DNA from: Enterobacter sp. JUb54
GTDB lineage: Bacteria; Pseudomonadota; Gammaproteobacteria; Enterobacterales; Enterobacteriaceae
Assembly (NCBI RefSeq): GCF_014298075.1
Contig: NZ_CP060418.1
Coordinates: 4,960,001 to 5,024,000 of the forward strand
DNA: 64,000 bases
Reading direction: 5' to 3'
The notes below the pieces were generated by a model, which worked only from the letters and a program-made list of their open reading frames with translations, was not told the DNA's origin and made no database searches. The translations under genes and the position numbers were made by a program. Position 1 is the first letter of the stretch. Every line of letters begins with the position of its first letter. Shown piece after piece: positions 17,147-25,493 of this stretch.

Positions 17147-18129
17147 GTAAACGACTGATCATGGCGGCTGGCCTGCTGGCCCTGGGGACATCCACGGTGT
17201 GGGCGGACTGCTCGCGCCGTTCGGCCAGCACGGTAAAGTTTGATATGACCCTGGGGCGGGTGGTGGTGTCGCCGGACCTGCCGGTCGGGGCGGTTATCGT
17301 TAAACAGGACTGGACCATGCCGGGCGGCAATGGCGTCAGCTACTACTGCACCAATAACAACACCTTCCGGGCCGACATTGTGGCTGCTGGCGTGCACGAT
17401 CTGGGAAACAAGGTCTACTCCACCAACGTGCCGGGGATCGGCATGCGCTTTAGCCGTGGCGGCTCGACGGTGAATATTATTTATCCCGGCAGCTACACGT
17501 CCAACGGGGGGCGGGGGACGAACTATACGCTGGAAGGCTCGCGTTTCACCCTCGAACTTATCAAGACCGCCGCCGTCACCGGCAGCGGAACCCTGGCCGC
17601 GGGGAAATACACCTCGTATGACTGGGAAAGAGGCAACAATCCGATCCTGGAAACCTACCTGAGCGCCAACGCGATCACCATCGTCTCTCCCTCCTGTACG
17701 GTGGTGGGCGGTAAGAATATGAACGTTCCGGTAGGCACCATTAAACGTAGCGACCTCAAAGGGGTCGGCACCACCGCCGGTGGGCGGGATTTCAATATTG
17801 AACTGCAGTGCAGCGGCGGGTTAAGCGACACGGGATTTGCCAATATTCAGACGTCGTTCTCCGGCACGCTGGCGACCAGCACCACCCTCAAACAAGGGGC
17901 ATTGCTCAATGAAAAAAGCGGTAGCTCAGCCGCGAAAGGGGTCGGCATTCAGGTGCTGCGGGACGGGATTCCGCTGGAATTTAACAAAAAGTACAGCATC
18001 GGCTCTCTACGTAATCAGGAGACGCGTTACTTTACGCAAGCCTATCATGCGCGCTTTTACCAGTATCTGCCGACAACCAGTACCGGCGAGGTGGAGTCGC
18101 ATATGATCTTTAACCTGACATACGATTAA
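17137..18129 (+). CDS. mrkD: Type 3 fimbria tip adhesin
   Basis: A 330-residue two-domain adhesin. The signal peptide runs from MSLSKRLIMAAGLLALG to a cleavage before DCSRRS; then comes an N-terminal lectin-like domain with several cysteines, and a C-terminal pilin domain starting near SPSCTVVGGKNMNVPVG and ending SHMIFNLTYD. MrkD binds collagen and is the most variable gene of the cluster between strains. The start at 17137 is within the end of mrkC, giving translational coupling; the earlier frame opening at 17080 is inside mrkC. Confidence 0.94.
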   Translation: MSLSKRLIMAAGLLALGTSTVWADCSRRSASTVKFDMTLGRVVVSPDLPVGAVIVKQDWTMPGGNGVSYYCTNNNTFRADIVAAGVHDLGNKVYSTNVPGIGMRFSRGGSTVNIIYPGSYTSNGGRGTNYTLEGSRFTLELIKTAAVTGSGTLAAGKYTSYDWERGNNPILETYLSANAITIVSPSCTVVGGKNMNVPVGTIKRSDLKGVGTTAGGRDFNIELQCSGGLSDTGFANIQTSFSGTLATSTTLKQGALLNEKSGSSAAKGVGIQVLRDGIPLEFNKKYSIGSLRNQETRYFTQAYHARFYQYLPTTSTGEVESHMIFNLTYD

Positions 18130-18143
18130 TTCGGGAGGCCGGC

Positions 18144-18794
18144 ATGAAGGATTATGGATGGGGTACCCGTAGCAAACGACGTCTGAGACTGGCGGTGGCA
18201 GGCAGCATGATTGTCACCTCGTCGGTCTACGGTTTTATGCCGGAATACGATAACGGGCGAGTCGATTTTGCCGGGAAGGTGACGGATATCTCCTGCAGCG
18301 TGGCGCTCAACGGCGGCCATAATGCCGGCAGCGGCAACGTCTGGCTGGCGCCGGTGAGTCTGGCGGAAGTCCACGCGCGTGGTGCCGGAGCATTGATGAA
18401 ACCGCAGCCTTTCACGCTTGAGCTATCGAACTGTCAGCTGCGTCATGACGGTGGCGCGGCGGACAGCCATGAGATCCGCTCGGTGAATGTGCGCTGGGTC
18501 GATGGATTTATGCTGACGGCGGTGGCGAACGAAAACGCCGGCTATCTGGCGAATACCTTGCCGGACGGGGCGCGAAATATCTATCTGGCGCTGTCGACCA
18601 ATGACAATAATACCCTCGATAAGAGCAATAAAATTGTGCCCGCCGACCCGCAGCAAAACCGGGTATCGATGGTAGAAAAATCGGTCAATGGTGGGGTATT
18701 TACTTATTATATTGGCTATGTGTCGCCGACGCCGTTGCAGGCAACCAGCGGCCCGATTACCAGCTGGGCCACCTGGGAATTAGTGTATAACTGA
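18144..18794 (+). CDS. mrkF: Type 3 fimbria minor subunit
   Basis: A 216-residue pilin-like protein, similar to MrkA in its KVTDISCSVALNGG, WLAPVSLAEV and terminal WATWELVYN. MrkF is a minor subunit thought to anchor or stabilise the fibre on the cell. The N-terminus KDYGWGTRSKRRLRLAVAGS is a long, basic signal peptide. A GGGAGG ribosome site precedes the ATG. The gene ends the plus-strand operon at a strong hairpin. Confidence 0.93.
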   Translation: MKDYGWGTRSKRRLRLAVAGSMIVTSSVYGFMPEYDNGRVDFAGKVTDISCSVALNGGHNAGSGNVWLAPVSLAEVHARGAGALMKPQPFTLELSNCQLRHDGGAADSHEIRSVNVRWVDGFMLTAVANENAGYLANTLPDGARNIYLALSTNDNNTLDKSNKIVPADPQQNRVSMVEKSVNGGVFTYYIGYVSPTPLQATSGPITSWATWELVYN

Positions 18795-18811
18795 GGGTGT
18801 GCGCTTTTCGC

Positions 18812-18847
18812 CAGTAAAAATACCGGAGGGTTCCGGTATTTTTACTG
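18812..18847. terminator. Bidirectional terminator between mrkF and mrkJ
   Basis: A perfect 16-base stem (CAGTAAAAATACCGGA and its complement) with a 4-base loop, with A and T tracts near the stem ends, so it works in both directions. It overlaps the mrkJ stop codon. Confidence 0.85.
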
Positions 18848-19558
18848 AGTAATATTTTCCTGAACCAGTTGTTCAATACTGACTTCTTTCCAGTAATGCC
18901 CTTGAACGGCAAACCATTCCATTCCCTGCAGCCAGTTTTTATGCGCTTCACTTTCCACGCCTTCAATAATGACGTTATGGTTATTACGTGAAAGGAAGGT
19001 TACCAACGCATCCATTAGCGGGCGACCGGACTCTTTTTTCATTAAATGCCAGAAGAAGTCTTTATCAATTTTGACATAATCAAAATGATATCCTCGAATA
19101 GCATTAATACCGGCATAGCCAGAGCCAAAATCATCGAGCCATAAGGTGGATGCGGGGGAGGATTGCCAGTTGGCAAGTGCATCGTTAAGCAAGCTGTTGG
19201 CGTTTTCAGTCACCTCAAAATGCACACAGCCCAGGCGTTTTATATAGGCGTCTATTTCAGGATGATGGAGAATGCTGAGGATGTGGTCGTCGACATTGAT
19301 TGTCGCCGAAATGCCATTATCAATAAACCATCCTTTGTGCTTTTCAATTAATGCTAATTGCTCCATAAAAATACTTTCGCGCAGCGCGGCATTGGCATGG
19401 CGAAAGAAAAATTCCGGCGCGACCGGCATGGTATCGAAACGACTTAAGCACTCTACGGCAACCAGGGTATCTTGTGGCGAGAACATTTTTTGAAAGACAT
19501 AACGTACGGCGATATCACTACGAGACAAATTGTTATCTGAAAATAGGGTGGCTGTCAT
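18842..19558 (-). CDS. mrkJ: Cyclic-di-GMP phosphodiesterase MrkJ
   Basis: A 238-residue stand-alone EAL-domain enzyme. The EAL motif reads ECL (Glu36-Cys37-Leu38); the metal and catalytic positions are otherwise in place: Asn88 (TINVD), Glu115/Glu118 (FEVTEN), Asp142-Asp143 (LDDFGSGYAG), Lys166 and Glu199 (IIEGVE). It hydrolyses cyclic-di-GMP and so lowers MrkH-dependent fimbria expression. It converges on mrkF and is separated from mrkI by a 160-base gap, so it likely has its own promoter. Confidence 0.95.
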   Translation of the reverse strand: MTATLFSDNNLSRSDIAVRYVFQKMFSPQDTLVAVECLSRFDTMPVAPEFFFRHANAALRESIFMEQLALIEKHKGWFIDNGISATINVDDHILSILHHPEIDAYIKRLGCVHFEVTENANSLLNDALANWQSSPASTLWLDDFGSGYAGINAIRGYHFDYVKIDKDFFWHLMKKESGRPLMDALVTFLSRNNHNVIIEGVESEAHKNWLQGMEWFAVQGHYWKEVSIEQLVQENITQ

Positions 19559-19718
19559 TTTTTCGCGCCAGGAAGTTACACATGGTTGTTGCAGGGTGTA
19601 ATGATTATAGGTGACCTTGTTGTAGTTGGGAATAATTATTAAATGTAACTTCTCAATTAATTATTTGGTTTTGATTGGTATCTACTTGTTTTTATGCTGA
19701 AGGAGGAGAATACCTTTT

Positions 19719-20294
19719 TTAGCATTGATACAGGTTGACTATTTTTTGGTTCATCATCCGCGAATTATCCATACCCAGCTTTTTCATGATATGCATTTTA
19801 TGGCTGTGTACCGTTTTATGGTCGATGTCCAGCAGGGTGGCGATGCGTTTGTTGTTATGACAGCTCATCGTCAGCTCAAGAACCTGTAGCTCTCTGGCGG
19901 AGAGTTTCTTCTGCGCCGGGGCTTGGCGCCCGTTGCGCGGCGTGCTGGTGGCAAGGTAAAAATCACCCAGCGATGATTTTTCGGTGAGTATCAATACATT
20001 ATCTATACCGATCAGCTCCAGACACAGGTTGGCAATGTCACTTTTCACCACTAAAATCAGCCGGGAGCAGTTCAGGAGATACCCGCGCAGCATATTCAGT
20101 CGCGACATCGTTTCGCCAGCCGATATGTCCTGATGGATGACATTAATGATGACGATGCCGGCGAAAGGCATCCCTGCCTTTTGCGCAATATCCTGATAAC
20201 GAAATACTGATATATTTTTATTGTTATCAATCATATAGCGATGTATCGATTGTCCGATGAGATTATCATCAGTGTACAGCGATATCCTGTCCAA
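19719..20294 (-). CDS. mrkI: LuxR-type regulator MrkI
   Basis: A 191-residue protein: an N-terminal response-regulator-like region without an obvious phosphorylation site, then a LuxR helix-turn-helix (KKLSARELQVLELTMSCHNN, HKTVHSHKMHIMKKLG). MrkI supports type 3 fimbria expression together with MrkH. The start is a TTG at 20294 giving MDRISLYTDD, four bases after the mrkH stop at 20299; there is no better ATG nearby. This weak start in a two-gene operon implies coupling to mrkH translation. Confidence 0.92.
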   Translation of the reverse strand: MDRISLYTDDNLIGQSIHRYMIDNNKNISVFRYQDIAQKAGMPFAGIVIINVIHQDISAGETMSRLNMLRGYLLNCSRLILVVKSDIANLCLELIGIDNVLILTEKSSLGDFYLATSTPRNGRQAPAQKKLSARELQVLELTMSCHNNKRIATLLDIDHKTVHSHKMHIMKKLGMDNSRMMNQKIVNLYQC

Positions 20295-20298
20295 AAGC

Positions 20299-21003
20299 TC
20301 AGACTCTCTTTTTACGCTTGGCTTCCAGAATCAAATCCAGCAGCATTTTCTCTATTCTGGTTTTGTCATCATGATGGCGGAATTTAAACTGGCAGGAAAC
20401 CTGATGGTAGCTCTCCTGGTCTACGCAGCCATCGTCGAGGGTGACCTCAATGACATTTTTGATGACTAAATCGATAGTGATTTCGCCGTATTCTGCTAAT
20501 GACAGAATTGAATTTTTCAACACCGACTGATGGCCCAGAAATTTTAAGTTGGGGTTTTTCGCCATCAACGCGCAGCCGCCATCTGATATGTCTTTAATTT
20601 CGAAAGTATAGTTCTCACCATTTTTATGTCGGCCACGACAAAAGAAATCATAGTGGTGATGCAGGCGAAAGCGCGGGTCGCGTCGGCGTTGAATCACCTG
20701 AAGACAGTCAGGGAGGCTAAATGAGAACTTATTACCCTGTTGGTGCTCGCTGCCATAATTTTCCAGCAGCGTTGAGTTGAATTCAATCTTGCCTGAATCG
20801 CTATGCAGAATGAATTTATATCTGTTCCCCGGAGGGATTTTGCTATGCGTGACGATATGGAACTCGGCAAAATCAACCCGCGTGAGTTGAGTCATGATGC
20901 TTTTGTTATTGAGGAAGATTTCTATCTCGGACTGTTTCCTGAGTTCTTCCCTGAAAATAGCAATGATCTCATACCTGCTGGTTTTTATTGTTCCCTCAGT
21001 CAT
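20299..21003 (-). CDS. mrkH: Cyclic-di-GMP-responsive PilZ activator MrkH
   Basis: A 234-residue protein with an N-terminal YcgR-like domain and a C-terminal PilZ domain. The ligand motifs are the arginine cluster QRRRDPRFR (residues 105-113, RxxxR) and DISDGG (138-143, DxSxxG). On binding cyclic-di-GMP it activates the mrkA promoter and its own. Regulatory logic: MrkH senses the signal that MrkJ, encoded downstream, destroys. Confidence 0.95.
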   Translation of the reverse strand: MTEGTIKTSRYEIIAIFREELRKQSEIEIFLNNKSIMTQLTRVDFAEFHIVTHSKIPPGNRYKFILHSDSGKIEFNSTLLENYGSEHQQGNKFSFSLPDCLQVIQRRRDPRFRLHHHYDFFCRGRHKNGENYTFEIKDISDGGCALMAKNPNLKFLGHQSVLKNSILSLAEYGEITIDLVIKNVIEVTLDDGCVDQESYHQVSCQFKFRHHDDKTRIEKMLLDLILEAKRKKRV

Positions 21004-21304
21004 TTAGATTCCTTGTTGATTTTTATTGTGTGTAGTTAATTTTTTGTATGGCAATGCCAACATTCTGATTGTATTAACCAGATGTTTTTCTGAGCATTTG
21101 ATGTTATTAGCTATCTTTGTAGCTGGATTGATTTGTATAAACGTCGAATCAGATATTGTTTTTCCTGTAATCAAGAGTTCAAAAAAATCTGGAAGGCAAA
21201 AACGACAGAAGTCCCCATAAAGGAGACTCGTCTAAAAAGTATATTTCACTGCTATGTATGAGGTTATTGGTTACGGAATAGTGCAAACAACTACCTGCTT
21301 ATTC
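21004..21304. promoter_or_regulatory. mrkHI promoter region
   Basis: About 300 AT-rich bases upstream of mrkH before the ERIC repeat. It should contain the mrkHI promoter. No operator could be fixed by eye and no credible gene is present. Confidence 0.4.
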
Positions 21305-21431
21305 TATACCCTAAATAATTCGAGTTACAGCAAGGCGACGACGCAGGAAATCCCCGGGAGCTTACTGAAGTAAGTGACTGGGGTGAGCGAGAAAAGCCAA
21401 CGTACATGTAACTTGAAGTATGAAGGGTATA
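21305..21431. repeat. ERIC (enterobacterial repetitive intergenic consensus) element
   Basis: A 127-base element with imperfect terminal inverted repeats starting TATACCCTAAATAATTCGAG and ending GAAGTATGAAGGGTATA. The conserved centre at 21368-21389 matches the well-known ERIC2 typing-primer sequence at every base. It is flanked by TA, the usual target. It is a non-coding miniature repeat and can fold into a long hairpin in RNA. Confidence 0.92.
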
Positions 21432-21524
21432 TATAGTGCCAGCACTGTTGGGCTTATTCCAGGCAAATAATGGCAGGGCGCGGCAACCGGTGCGAAAAGC
21501 CTTCGCGCCGGTTGCCAACGACCG

Positions 21525-22391
21525 TCAGGCCTGCAAGTGATCTAACGTTGCGATGGCCTCGGGCGGAAGGGTCAGTGCGCCAGCGGCGAGGTTTTCCTGC
21601 AAATGCTGAAGCGAGGAGGTGCCTGGGATCAGCAGAATATTGGGCGAGCGTTGCAGCAGCCAGGCGAGCGCTACCTGCATCGGCGTTGCCTCCAGCGCGG
21701 CGGCCACATCGTTCAGCTCCTGCGCCTGCAGGGGGCTAAATCCGCCCAGCGGGAAGAAGGGGACGTAGGCAATATTCTGTGCGGCAAGCAGGTCGATCAA
21801 CGCATCATCACCGCGGTTGGCGACGTTGTACTGGTTCTGCACGCAGACGATGGGCGTCAGCTTTTGCGCGTCGGCCACCTGCTGTGCGGTAACGTTGCTG
21901 AGGCCAATGTGGCGGATAAGCCCGCGTTCTTTAAGCTCGAGCAGGGTGGTCAGCGGTCCTTCGAGCGACCCTTCAACCGGTCCGTGGGCGCTGAGCATGC
22001 TGCGCAGGTTCACGACCTCCAGCACCTCGAGACCCAGGTTACGCAGGTTATCTTCCACCGCTTGCGTCAGCTCTTCCGGGGATGTTGCCGGGAGCCAGTT
22101 CCCTTGTTCATCGCGACGGGCGCTGACTTTGGTCACGATGCAGAGATCGTCGGTGTAAGGGTGCAGGGCCTGTCGAATCAGCTGGTTGGTCACGTGCGGG
22201 CCGTAGAAATCGGAGGTGTCAATATGGTTGACTCCGGCCTCCACCGCCGCCTGCAGCACCCGGATGGCGCCTTCCGGGTCGGCCGGCGGGCCAAAGACGC
22301 CAGGGCCCGCCAGTTGCATGGCGCCATACCCCAGACGATAAACCTGACGATGACCTAATGTGCCGCTTCCGGATTGTTTTACGCTGGACAT
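21525..22391 (-). CDS. Aldo/keto reductase, YdbC/PdxI-like
   Basis: A 288-residue AKR with VYRLGYGAMQLAGPGVFGPP near residue 17, catalytic Asp58 and Tyr63 (NHIDTSDFYGPH), Lys88 (IVTKVSARR), and NVTAQQVADAQ later. The sequence runs parallel to E. coli YdbC (PdxI), reported to be a pyridoxal reductase. It stands alone, convergent with nothing, next to yqeG; so function by homology only. An oxidoreductase of this kind acts in the cytosol with NADPH. Confidence 0.8.
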   Translation of the reverse strand: MSSVKQSGSGTLGHRQVYRLGYGAMQLAGPGVFGPPADPEGAIRVLQAAVEAGVNHIDTSDFYGPHVTNQLIRQALHPYTDDLCIVTKVSARRDEQGNWLPATSPEELTQAVEDNLRNLGLEVLEVVNLRSMLSAHGPVEGSLEGPLTTLLELKERGLIRHIGLSNVTAQQVADAQKLTPIVCVQNQYNVANRGDDALIDLLAAQNIAYVPFFPLGGFSPLQAQELNDVAAALEATPMQVALAWLLQRSPNILLIPGTSSLQHLQENLAAGALTLPPEAIATLDHLQA

Positions 22392-22507
22392 GGATTTTCC
22401 CCGATGATGAGCAAAGCCTAAGAGGCTGTCCCATTAGGCTATTTGGCATAGGCTCTAAGTGTAAGTCAGAGGGGAAACTTGTTGCGACAGGAATGTTGAC
22501 AGAACGT

Positions 22508-22533
22508 GCGGTGGCGGTGGGAACCGCCGCCGC
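22508..22533. terminator. Hairpin downstream of yqeG
   Basis: GCGGTGGCGGT-GGGA-ACCGCCGCCGC, an 11-base stem with one G-T pair, 10 bases past the yqeG stop on the minus strand. No T tract follows, so it may end transcription weakly or protect the 3' end. Confidence 0.45.
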
Positions 22534-22543
22534 AGAGGGGAGC

Positions 22544-23773
22544 TTAGCTGAAGAACATCACGGAAACGCACATCAGTCCGACCACCAGGGTAATGAAGTT
22601 ACCCACAGAGCGGTACGGCTTCAGGGCCGGAATAATGTAGGTCGACAGCGTTGGCATGATGAACAGAATCATGGCGATCAACGGACCGCTGATGGCGTAG
22701 ATCATCGAGATGGCATTCGGGTTGATAAAGCAGACCACGAAGGTCAGCGCCGAGACCAGCAGAATCGAGATCGCACGGTTAAATGCACGGCTTTTGCGCA
22801 CGCCTACCTGACCCAGCGTCGTTTTCACGATTTCGCTGGCGCCTTCAATCACCCCAAAGTAGGTGCCCAGGAACGATTTGGACATGGCGACCACGGCGAC
22901 CACAATTCCGGTCACCGCCAGCCATGCCGGAGAACCAGGCATCATTGAGAGGGCCGAGAGGATCGTCACCCCTTCATTTCGCGCATTTTCAATATAGGAG
23001 GCCGGAATGGCCAGCAGGCAGCTAAAGACAAAAAACAGTACGCTGGCGCAGATGATCGTGTAGGCCACCTTCATGATTTTTTTGCATTTACCCATGGCCT
23101 GCTCGCCGTATTTCTCCTGCTGATCGATAGCAAAAGTCGAAATGATAGGCGTATGGCTAAAAGCGAAAACCATCACGGGAATCGAGATCCAGATCTGGTG
23201 GAACGTGTGCGAGGTCAGCTGCATCTGGCTGGTGAGATGGTCTGGCTGCCAGTCGCGGATCAGATAGACGGACAGGAACAGGAAGCAGGCAATCAACGGG
23301 AACACCAGAAAACCCATCACTTTAATGGTGATGTGGCGACCCATCAAAAAGATCAGATTCAGCACCATCACCACGCCGAGACTCAACAGCGCGCGAACGC
23401 CTGGGGTGATCGGCGTATGCCGGCCCAGCTGCTCCGCCAGCGAGTTGGTAATGGCGACCGCGTAAATCAATACCACCACAAAGAAGGCAAGAAAATAGAG
23501 CGCGGTGATCAGGTTCCCCACTTTCTTGCCGTAGTAGTGATTGACCGCACCGGTGATCCCGAGGCCGGGGGCGGCTTTCGCGGAGAGGATGAACTGACTC
23601 AGGGCTTTATGCGGCCAGTAGGTTAACGGCCAGGCGACGAGGGCAGTAATGAACAGGACAATGGCGCCCGCGGATCCTAGCTGGATCGGCAAAAACAGGG
23701 TACCAGCGCCTACGGCAGTGCCATATAAGGCAAAACTCCAAAGAGTTTCTTCTTTTGACCAAATTTTAGACAT
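22544..23773 (-). CDS. yqeG: HAAAP-family amino-acid permease YqeG
   Basis: A 409-residue inner-membrane transporter with eleven hydrophobic segments, the same length as E. coli YqeG and with near-identical start (WSKEETLWSFALYGTAVGAG). The family (SdaC, TdcC) moves serine, threonine and related amino acids with protons. Its substrate here is not shown by sequence. In E. coli yqeG neighbours yqeF; here the two are separated by a PACE/LysR pair. Confidence 0.9.
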   Translation of the reverse strand: MSKIWSKEETLWSFALYGTAVGAGTLFLPIQLGSAGAIVLFITALVAWPLTYWPHKALSQFILSAKAAPGLGITGAVNHYYGKKVGNLITALYFLAFFVVVLIYAVAITNSLAEQLGRHTPITPGVRALLSLGVVMVLNLIFLMGRHITIKVMGFLVFPLIACFLFLSVYLIRDWQPDHLTSQMQLTSHTFHQIWISIPVMVFAFSHTPIISTFAIDQQEKYGEQAMGKCKKIMKVAYTIICASVLFFVFSCLLAIPASYIENARNEGVTILSALSMMPGSPAWLAVTGIVVAVVAMSKSFLGTYFGVIEGASEIVKTTLGQVGVRKSRAFNRAISILLVSALTFVVCFINPNAISMIYAISGPLIAMILFIMPTLSTYIIPALKPYRSVGNFITLVVGLMCVSVMFFS

Positions 23774-23907
23774 CGTGTGAATTTATCAACCGTAAAACCA
23801 AAAAAAAGGAGTGTAATTTACCACAACAATGGATGAGCCGTGGCGATAGTTTAGGATGACAAATAAGCGCGGCGATCGCCGGGTGGCCTCCCGGCGTCGC
23901 GCATCGA

Positions 23908-24369
23908 TTAGCTGCGGGCCAGCATTCGCTGCTGGCGATATTTCAGGACCCGCTCGCGCAAGGTATCCCACAGCCAGTTAAACAGCATGGTGTAGGGCAG
24001 GAAGAACAACATAAAGCCAATTTCCAGCATAAATGCCTGGATCAACGACACGCCGAGGACCAATGCCACGGCGGTGACCCCAATAATAATGAAACCGCTC
24101 TCAAAGCCGATGGCGTGCAGCGCGCGAACTCTCAGGGTGCGCACCACCCGGGAAACGGGCCACAGGCGATCGAACACGGCGTTATAAATCAGGTTCCAGA
24201 TCATCGCCAGGGTGGCGAGCAGAATGCTCAGCCCGCCCATCTCGACGACCGAGCGCTGCATTAGCCAGGCGGCGGTTGGCGCGAGGATCAGCGTGGCGAG
24301 CCCTTCAAAGCTGACCGCATGGATAACGCGTTCTGTCAGCGTTTTACGCTGAAACGTATTCTGTTGCAT
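23908..24369 (-). CDS. PACE-family efflux protein
   Basis: A 153-residue protein made of two tandem bacterial transmembrane pair domains with four hydrophobic segments. Typical PACE residues appear: RVIHAVSFEGLATLI with the membrane-embedded Glu near residue 23, and RVRALHAIGFESGFI in the second repeat. AceI-type members export chlorhexidine and short diamines. A divergent LysR gene begins 138 bases away, the standard arrangement for AceI and its regulator AceR. Confidence 0.88.
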   Translation of the reverse strand: MQQNTFQRKTLTERVIHAVSFEGLATLILAPTAAWLMQRSVVEMGGLSILLATLAMIWNLIYNAVFDRLWPVSRVVRTLRVRALHAIGFESGFIIIGVTAVALVLGVSLIQAFMLEIGFMLFFLPYTMLFNWLWDTLRERVLKYRQQRMLARS

Positions 24370-24506
24370 GGTGTATGGCCTCCGATAAAACCGTTATTCC
24401 GATCGTTCTCCTCAGGGAGGAGAAATCTGTTGTCAGAATTTATGCCGCATTTTATGGATAATTGTGATAAACAAAAGATAGGTTCCATCGATAAAGTAGA
24501 TAGTTC

Positions 24507-25376
24507 ATGCGCTACTCACCTGAAGCTCTGACCGCCTTTGTGGAAGCGGTCGCCTGCGGTTCGTTTTCTGCCGCCGCCCGCCGCTTGCGGAAAAGCCAGT
24601 CCACCATCAGCACCGCGATTGCGAATCTCGAAACCGACCTCGGGGTGGAGCTGTTTGACCGTTCCACCCGGCAGCCCACGCTTACTCCGCAGGGCGAGCA
24701 GGTGCTGAGCTACGTCAAAGCGATTCTGGCGGCCAGCGAACGCCTGGATGAGCTGGCTGTTTCGCTCTCGGATGAGACCGAGGCGCGCCTCACCTTCGTG
24801 CTTTCCGACACCCTGCACCCGGACGTGCTGGAAGACCTGCTGCAGCAGTTCGACCGGCGTTTCCCCCATACCGAGTTTGAGTGCCTGATTGGGGAAGATG
24901 AGGATGTGATTGACCTGCTGCAAAAGGAGCGCGCGCAGGTCGGGTTAATCGAGGCCAGAGAACGCTATCCGACGGAGATCGGCAGCACCCGCCTGCCGTT
25001 GCAAACCGCGATGGCTATCTACGTTGCGCCGACGCATCCGCTGGCCCGCCAGGAACGGGTGATTTGGGATGAGCTACACAGCTGGCGCGAGCTCCGTCTC
25101 AGTACTTTCCTCGGTAACCCGGCGGAACCGGCAAAGGGCCAGGTGTGGTCCGCCCCCAACTATCTATTGCTGCTCAGTATGACGGTGCAGGGGCTGGGGT
25201 GGTGCATTTTACCCTGCGCGCTGGTGGAGGAGTTTGCCGGTTCTGGCGGGCTGGTGGCGCTGAACATTCCTGGCTGGCCGCGGGCTATCTCCGTGGATTT
25301 ATTATGGAATAAGCGGGCACCGCCGGGAAAAGCCGGGAGCTGGCTGCGCCAGCATTTACAGCACCAGGAGCGCTAA
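24507..25376 (+). CDS. LysR-family regulator divergent from the PACE gene
   Basis: A 289-residue LysR protein: helix-turn-helix at residues 1-60 (FSAAARRLRKSQSTISTAIANLETDLGVELFDRS) and a substrate-binding-like domain to the end. LysR regulators usually control the divergent gene, so the PACE efflux gene is the likely target, with both promoters inside 24370-24506. Confidence 0.88.
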   Translation: MRYSPEALTAFVEAVACGSFSAAARRLRKSQSTISTAIANLETDLGVELFDRSTRQPTLTPQGEQVLSYVKAILAASERLDELAVSLSDETEARLTFVLSDTLHPDVLEDLLQQFDRRFPHTEFECLIGEDEDVIDLLQKERAQVGLIEARERYPTEIGSTRLPLQTAMAIYVAPTHPLARQERVIWDELHSWRELRLSTFLGNPAEPAKGQVWSAPNYLLLLSMTVQGLGWCILPCALVEEFAGSGGLVALNIPGWPRAISVDLLWNKRAPPGKAGSWLRQHLQHQER

Positions 25377-25493
25377 GACAGTCGCAATTCTTTGTGATTT
25401 ACCTCACTTTTTTTAAACAATTGCGAAATTTTTTGATAACAATTCTCTACTATGTTGCTGTTTCTTTGCGCAGAGGCAGGGCAGAGGTAGAGG

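Noticed and set aside
21305-21431. Insertion-sequence remnant because of terminal inverted repeats
   Set aside because: Length, ends and central core match ERIC; there is no transposase fragment.
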